DNA of 64,000 bases from Rhodopseudomonas boonkerdii (GTDB lineage: Bacteria; Pseudomonadota; Alphaproteobacteria; Rhizobiales; Xanthobacteraceae). This document shows positions 60,509-64,000 of the stretch, in pieces. The stretch is from assembly GCF_021184025.1 (NCBI RefSeq), contig NZ_CP036537.1, forward strand, positions 2,728,001-2,792,000. Direction: 5' to 3'. Within the stretch, counting starts at the first letter, position 1. Each line of letters opens with the position of its first letter. The position numbers and the translations under genes are program-made. The notes under the pieces were generated by a model. It saw only the letters and a list, made by a program, of their open reading frames with translations, made no database searches and was not told the DNA's origin.

Positions 60509-60942
60509 CCTCCCGTCTTGTTCGCGAGGGGCGCTCTCATGAGGCGTCTTTGAGCGGGGCGAGATGCGGCGCCTGCGGGCGGGGGAGGACGTATCCCTCG
60601 CACTCGGGAGGCCTGGGGTCACCGTCCGGGCCCACTACGGGGCTCTGCCGCTTGCGGCTGGACGGGTGCGGATGACGGCTGGCGAAAGCCGGTCCGATGG
60701 CAGGGCACCTGCCAGCTTCCAGTACCCGGAAGCACGGTCCCTCGGCCAAAAACCGTCGCGGTGGCACGCCGTCAGGCGTTGCGCGGCTCAGGTTTGCCGG
60801 CGATCCGGCAGGCAGGGGCAGCGTCAGAAACCACCACTCGCGCCTGGCGGCGTGCCGCCTCCCCTCATGTCTTCGAGGGGAGACCTGCTCACACCTCGGA
60901 CGCGCAAGCGCCGCGAGAATGCGGACCTGTGACCTCACGCAA

Positions 60943-60965
60943 AACGACCGGCAGAGCCGGCCGTT
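60943..60965 (-). terminator. Probable terminator of the DUF3551 gene
   Basis: AACG-A-CCGGC (60943-60952) pairs with GCCGG-C-CGTT (60956-60965) around AGA, with one mismatch, and read leftward is followed by TTTT. It lies 23 bases beyond the stop of the minus-strand gene. Confidence 0.6.
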
Positions 60966-60988
60966 CAATCGCCTGGTCGTGCAGATGT

Positions 60989-61294
60989 TCAGTCGTTGCG
61001 CTGCTTCTTGCGCTTGCGCGGGGCAGGCCGCTCGTCATAGGCCGGCTGAGGCGCATAAGCGAGCGCCGGATTGGCGAAGCAGGAGAGGCCGAGACCCGAC
61101 GCCGTGTTCGCGCACTGCCGGTAGTTCGCATAGCTGCAATCGTCGTCACCATACAGTGAGCGCATGCAGAAGGGGTAGCCGCTCGGCGTGTAAAAGGAGA
61201 ACGGGCCGGGATTGTAACGCTGTGCCGCTGCGGACGTGACGTCGAGGGCTGTGGTGGCGCCAAGGGCCAGCAAGGCAAACAGAGCTGCACGCAT
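60989..61294 (-). CDS. DUF3551 domain exported protein
   Basis: 101 residues from ATG at 61294 (GGGAGA upstream). A Sec signal peptide (MRAALFALLALGATTALDVTSAAA, about 1-24) is followed by the DUF3551 pattern: SGYPFCMRSLYGDDDCSYANYRQCANTASGLGLSCFANP-type sequence with four Cys residues that could form two disulfides. The C-terminal tail is basic (RKRKKQRND). DUF3551 proteins are small, numerous in Bradyrhizobium relatives, and of unknown function; probably periplasmic. Confidence 0.85.
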   Translation of the reverse strand: MRAALFALLALGATTALDVTSAAAQRYNPGPFSFYTPSGYPFCMRSLYGDDDCSYANYRQCANTASGLGLSCFANPALAYAPQPAYDERPAPRKRKKQRND

Positions 61295-61616
61295 CAAGGG
61301 TCTCCCTGCCGACTCGCTGCCGGCGGTCAATATCGTTGGCAGCACAAAGCCGGTCGCACGGCCATTCGTCAACTCACAAAGCAGCCGCCGCGCCCCAATG
61401 CCGCCTGGAGACATCGCCCGGCGGGCTTTTTGGCATGCAGGGCTCCTGGTTGCACAAAAGCGTGCAGCCGACCACACGCGTAAAATGCCCGTCATTCAGG
61501 TTAAGAAAGGATTAAAATGAGTGGCCGGGTAAGCTTGTAAACGGCGTTCACACAATGGCCGAGCCGGCCACGATAAGCCCGATCCGGTGGATGCAAGGGA
61601 TCAGGGAGTTATCGCC
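61295..61616. other. Gap between the DUF3551 gene and a short ORF
   Basis: 322 bases. Only short imperfect dyads (for example CGCCGGGCGATG / CATCGCCCGGCG region near 61412) and AT-rich sequence at 61490-61520 that may hold a promoter for the following short ORF. No supported gene. Confidence 0.4.
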
Positions 61617-61739
61617 ATGTTCGGCGAGGGATCGATTGTGGTCTGGGTGGCGCTCGGCTTGTTCCTGGTGCCGATCATTTTCCTTGCGCTCGGCCTGCAT
61701 GCCTGCAGCGAGATCAAGGATCCGAAGGATTATCACTGA
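61617..61739 (+). CDS. Forty-residue membrane protein
   Basis: MFGEGSIVVWVALGLFLVP begins a 40-residue product with one strong membrane segment (about 7-29) and a polar end, SEIKDPKDYH. GGGAG lies 11 bases before the ATG. The start signal, clean hydrophobic segment and charged tail support it as real. Family unknown; single-pass inner-membrane protein expected. Confidence 0.55.
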   Translation: MFGEGSIVVWVALGLFLVPIIFLALGLHACSEIKDPKDYH

Positions 61740-61902
61740 CCCAAAAGAGAAGCCTATCGTCGCGCGCCGATGAGGCCGAGCGTTCCGGCTCTTAACCATC
61801 TCTCCGTGCTGGTTCTGTTCTCATGCTCAGTCCCGCTTGACTCTTGGAACGGAATAAGAACATTGTTCTCCGTATGTTCCAGATGGGATCACGGAGGCTG
61901 AC

Positions 61903-62001
61903 ATGCTGAAGACCTTTGTTGAAGAAGCCGCGGCGCTGGCATCGATCGTTCTGTTCGTCGGGATGATCGCCGTTTGGGCGCAAGTCATCCCCCAGCTCTG
62001 A
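61903..62001 (+). CDS. Thirty-two-residue membrane protein
   Basis: MLKTFVEEAAALASIVLFVG begins a 32-residue product with one membrane segment (about 8-28) ending WAQVIPQL. GGAGG lies 7 bases before the ATG, one of the best ribosome sites in the window. The hydrophilic start EE and the tight hydrophobic run suggest a real small protein. Function unknown. It lies 161 bases before dnaE. Confidence 0.6.
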   Translation: MLKTFVEEAAALASIVLFVGMIAVWAQVIPQL

Positions 62002-62161
62002 GGCTGGCGCGGCAGGATCGTTCGGAGCGCGGGAAAACGGGGATGCGGCCCGGGGTCGTCCGGTTTCAAATGGACAGCCGGGCGGGCCGGGGCCACGATA
62101 GCCCGGCGAGTCGGATGCTTGGCGCCGCCGCCTTTCCCGATATTTCCTGCGAAGTGCCGAC

Positions 62162-64000
62162 ATGTCCGACCCCATGAGCCCGCGTCCCGCCGTGTCCACA
62201 CCCGGCTTCGTGCATCTGCACGTTCATTCGGCCTATTCGCTGCTGAAGGGCTCCATCAAGGTCGCCAAGCTCGCCGACCTCGCCAAGGCCGACCACCAGC
62301 CGGCGCTGGCGCTCACCGACATGGACAACATGTTCGGCGCGCTGGAGTTCTCCGAGAAGCTGGCCGGCTCCGGCATCCAGCCGATCGTCGGCGTCGAGCT
62401 CGCCGTCGATTTCGGCGATCAGGACCCGAACGCCCGCAACGCGCTCAACATCGTGCAGCCGCGCATGGTGTTTCTCGCCACCCGCGAGCGTGGCTATCAG
62501 AGCCTGATGCGGCTCAATTCGCGCGCTTTCCTCGAAACGCCGGTCCACCAGACCCCGCATATCAAGCTCGACTGGCTGAAGGACGAGGCCGAGTGTGTGA
62601 TCGCGCTCACGGGCGGTCCGGACGGTCCGTTGTCGCAGGCGTTGATCGCCGATCAGGCCGCGCTCGCCGCGCAGCGCTGCGAGCAGCTTGCCGGACTGTT
62701 CGGCGATCGCCTCTATATCGAATTGCAGCGCCACAATATCGAGAAGGAACGCCGTGCCGAAGCGGGGTTGATCGACCTCGCTTACACCAAAGGCCTGCCG
62801 CTGGTCGCTGCGAACGAGCCGTATTTCGCAACCGCCGAAGATCACGAGGCGCATGACGCCCTGTTGTGCATCGCCGGCGGCAGGATCATCGCCGAGAGCG
62901 ACCGCGAGCAACTGACGCCCGATCATCGCTTCAAGACACGCGCCGAAATGGCGGTGCTGTTCGCCGACATCCCGGAGGCCCTGGCGTCTACCGTCGAGAT
63001 CGCCGAACGCTGCGCCTATCGGCCGCGCACGCGCAAACCGATCTTGCCGCGCTTCACCGTCGGCGCAGGCAGCAATGCCGAAGCGGCAGCGCAGGAGGAA
63101 ACCGACGAATTGCGCCGGCAGGCCGTCGAGGGTCTGGAGCGTCGGCTCAAGGTGCATGGCCTGTCGCAGGGACGCAGTGAGGAGGACTATCGGTCGCGGC
63201 TCGATTTCGAGCTGAGCGTCATCGCCCGCATGAATTATGCCGGCTACTTCCTGATCGTGTCGGACTTCATCAAATGGGCGAAGTCGCAGGGCATTCCGGT
63301 CGGGCCGGGCCGCGGTTCGGGCGCAGGCTCGCTGGTCGCCTGGGTGCTGACCATCACCGATCTCGATCCTCTGCAATTCAACCTGCTGTTCGAGCGCTTC
63401 CTCAATCCGGAACGCGTGTCGATGCCCGACTTCGACATCGACTTCTGCCAGGACCGCCGCGGCGAGGTGATCTCCTATGTGCAGGAGCGCTACGGCCGCG
63501 ATCAGGTCGCGCAGATCATCACCTTCGGGACGCTCCAGGCCCGCGGTGTGCTACGTGACGTCGGTCGCGTGCTGCAGATGCCCTACGGGCAGGTCGACAA
63601 GTTGACCAAGCTCGTCCCGCAAAATCCAGCCGCGCCGGTGACGCTCAAGCAAGCGATCGAGGACGAGCCCAAACTGCAGGCGGCGCGGGACGAAGACCCG
63701 ATCGTCGCCAAGGCTTTCGACATCGCGCAGAAGCTGGAAGGTCTGACCCGCCACGCCTCGACGCATGCGGCGGGCATCGTGATCGGGGACCGGCCGTTGT
63801 CAGAGCTCGTGCCGATGTATCGCGATCCGAAATCGGATATGCCGGTCACCCAGTTCAACATGAAGTGGGTCGAGCCCGCGGGCCTCGTGAAGTTCGACTT
63901 CCTCGGCCTGAAGACGCTGACCGTGCTCGATGTCGCGTGCAAACTGCTCAAGCAGCGCGACATCCATGTCGATCTCGCCACGACGCCGATCACCGATGCG
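62162..64000 (+). CDS. dnaE: DNA polymerase III subunit alpha (C-terminus cut by window edge)
   Basis: 613 codons are present and the frame is open at the window end; the full protein is about 1,150-1,200 residues. The PHP domain (about 15-280) has FVHLHVHSAYSLLKGSIKVA and LALTDMDNMFGALEF. The polymerase palm follows, with GPGRGSGAGSLVAWVLTI and the catalytic Asp pair in MPDFDIDFCQDRRGEVI. THAAGIVIG and KFDFLGLKTLTVLD are also typical. The start MSDPMSPRP and these motifs fit the replicative DnaE1, not the SOS-type DnaE2/ImuC, and no imuA/imuB lies nearby. Confidence 0.97.
   Translation, partial: MSDPMSPRPAVSTPGFVHLHVHSAYSLLKGSIKVAKLADLAKADHQPALALTDMDNMFGALEFSEKLAGSGIQPIVGVELAVDFGDQDPNARNALNIVQPRMVFLATRERGYQSLMRLNSRAFLETPVHQTPHIKLDWLKDEAECVIALTGGPDGPLSQALIADQAALAAQRCEQLAGLFGDRLYIELQRHNIEKERRAEAGLIDLAYTKGLPLVAANEPYFATAEDHEAHDALLCIAGGRIIAESDREQLTPDHRFKTRAEMAVLFADIPEALASTVEIAERCAYRPRTRKPILPRFTVGAGSNAEAAAQEETDELRRQAVEGLERRLKVHGLSQGRSEEDYRSRLDFELSVIARMNYAGYFLIVSDFIKWAKSQGIPVGPGRGSGAGSLVAWVLTITDLDPLQFNLLFERFLNPERVSMPDFDIDFCQDRRGEVISYVQERYGRDQVAQIITFGTLQARGVLRDVGRVLQMPYGQVDKLTKLVPQNPAAPVTLKQAIEDEPKLQAARDEDPIVAKAFDIAQKLEGLTRHASTHAAGIVIGDRPLSELVPMYRDPKSDMPVTQFNMKWVEPAGLVKFDFLGLKTLTVLDVACKLLKQRDIHVDLATTPITDA

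Larger units (their letters stand above)
60420..60988. other. Non-genic stretch rich in hairpins behind a LexA-box-like promoter
   Basis: 569 bases. It contains a shrunken family C repeat (60432-60450), a LexA-box-like site and promoter (60465-60508), then at least five hairpins: 60679-60692 (GAAA loop), 60699-60713, 60716-60732, 60795-60810 and 60859-60882. Open frames on both strands (up to 143 codons) are Arg/Pro-rich and look like products of high G+C. Confidence 0.6.

Noticed and set aside
60537..60968. 143-codon open frame on the minus strand in the hairpin-rich gap
   Set aside because: Arg/Pro-rich, no family pattern, overlaps the DUF3551 terminator, and competing frames on the plus strand are equally long; typical of high-G+C non-coding DNA.
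62162..64000. dnaE as the SOS polymerase dnaE2/imuC
   Set aside because: PHP and palm motifs fit replicative DnaE1, and no imuA/imuB genes are adjacent.

Overview
This is chromosomal DNA of an alphaproteobacterium, most likely family Nitrobacteraceae/Bradyrhizobiaceae (Bradyrhizobium-Rhodopseudomonas-Afipia-Tardiphaga group). The case rests on gene order (tig-clpP-clpX-lon, a 14-subunit nuo operon ending in birA-rnj-mce, glnB-glnA), a BjaI/RpaI-like luxRI pair, DUF2842/DUF1467/DUF3551/DUF3072 small proteins, a short ProRS and three families of dispersed palindromic repeats. I see no IS element, prophage, CRISPR array or rRNA. The genus cannot be fixed from sequence reading alone.

Layout. 1-8.8 kb is an exopolysaccharide cluster: Wzy-like polymerase (cut by the left edge), WcaJ-like initiating transferase, a GT4-type glycosyltransferase, a divergent Wzz/GumC-type co-polymerase with a degenerate kinase domain, a CelD-like acyltransferase and a NodB-fold protein that has lost its metal ligands. 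8.9-13.9 kb carries metabolic genes (DUF2842, heme A synthase, metY, CoA-binding protein, enoyl-CoA hydratase, thioesterase). 14-18.4 kb has rplM-rpsI with a promoter, leader hairpin and terminator, then a diguanylate cyclase, small proteins and an AI-2E-type permease. 18.6-20.7 kb is glnB-glnA behind a sigma-54 promoter, divergent from nnr. 22.6-31.3 kb holds a SufI-like cupredoxin protein, tRNA-Leu and the protein quality-control block tig, clpP, clpX, lon.

31.8-36.6 kb is a tRNA- and signalling-rich stretch: tRNA-Val, luxR-luxI with a translationally coupled 58-residue ORF, pepT, an HU-family gene, tRNA-Asp, a DUF3072 gene preceded by a match to the alphaproteobacterial LexA box, and a small Met-rich exported protein. 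37.1-56.4 kb is one long co-directional run: nuoABCD, an FkbM-type methyltransferase, nuoE, a small membrane protein, nuoFGHIJKLMN, birA, rnj, mce and two membrane proteins, most junctions overlapping or only a few bases apart. 57-60.4 kb is proS-lolC-lolD. 60.4-64 kb has a LexA-box/promoter-like sequence leading into a hairpin-rich non-genic stretch, a DUF3551 gene, two very short membrane-protein ORFs and dnaE (cut by the right edge).

Themes. Three proteins keep a family fold but lack its catalytic or metal residues (polysaccharide deacetylase, BY-kinase, multicopper oxidase). Several unnamed small ORFs are tightly coupled to well-known genes (after luxI, between nuoE and nuoF, before dnaE). 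Intergenic space is largely taken by the three repeat families, which sit at 3' ends and in two cases supply the stop codon of the upstream gene. I did not find a clearly new multi-gene system; the strongest leads are the FkbM gene inside nuo, the luxI-coupled ORF, the two LexA-box-like sites with the hairpin cluster, and a leftward terminator with no gene attached.
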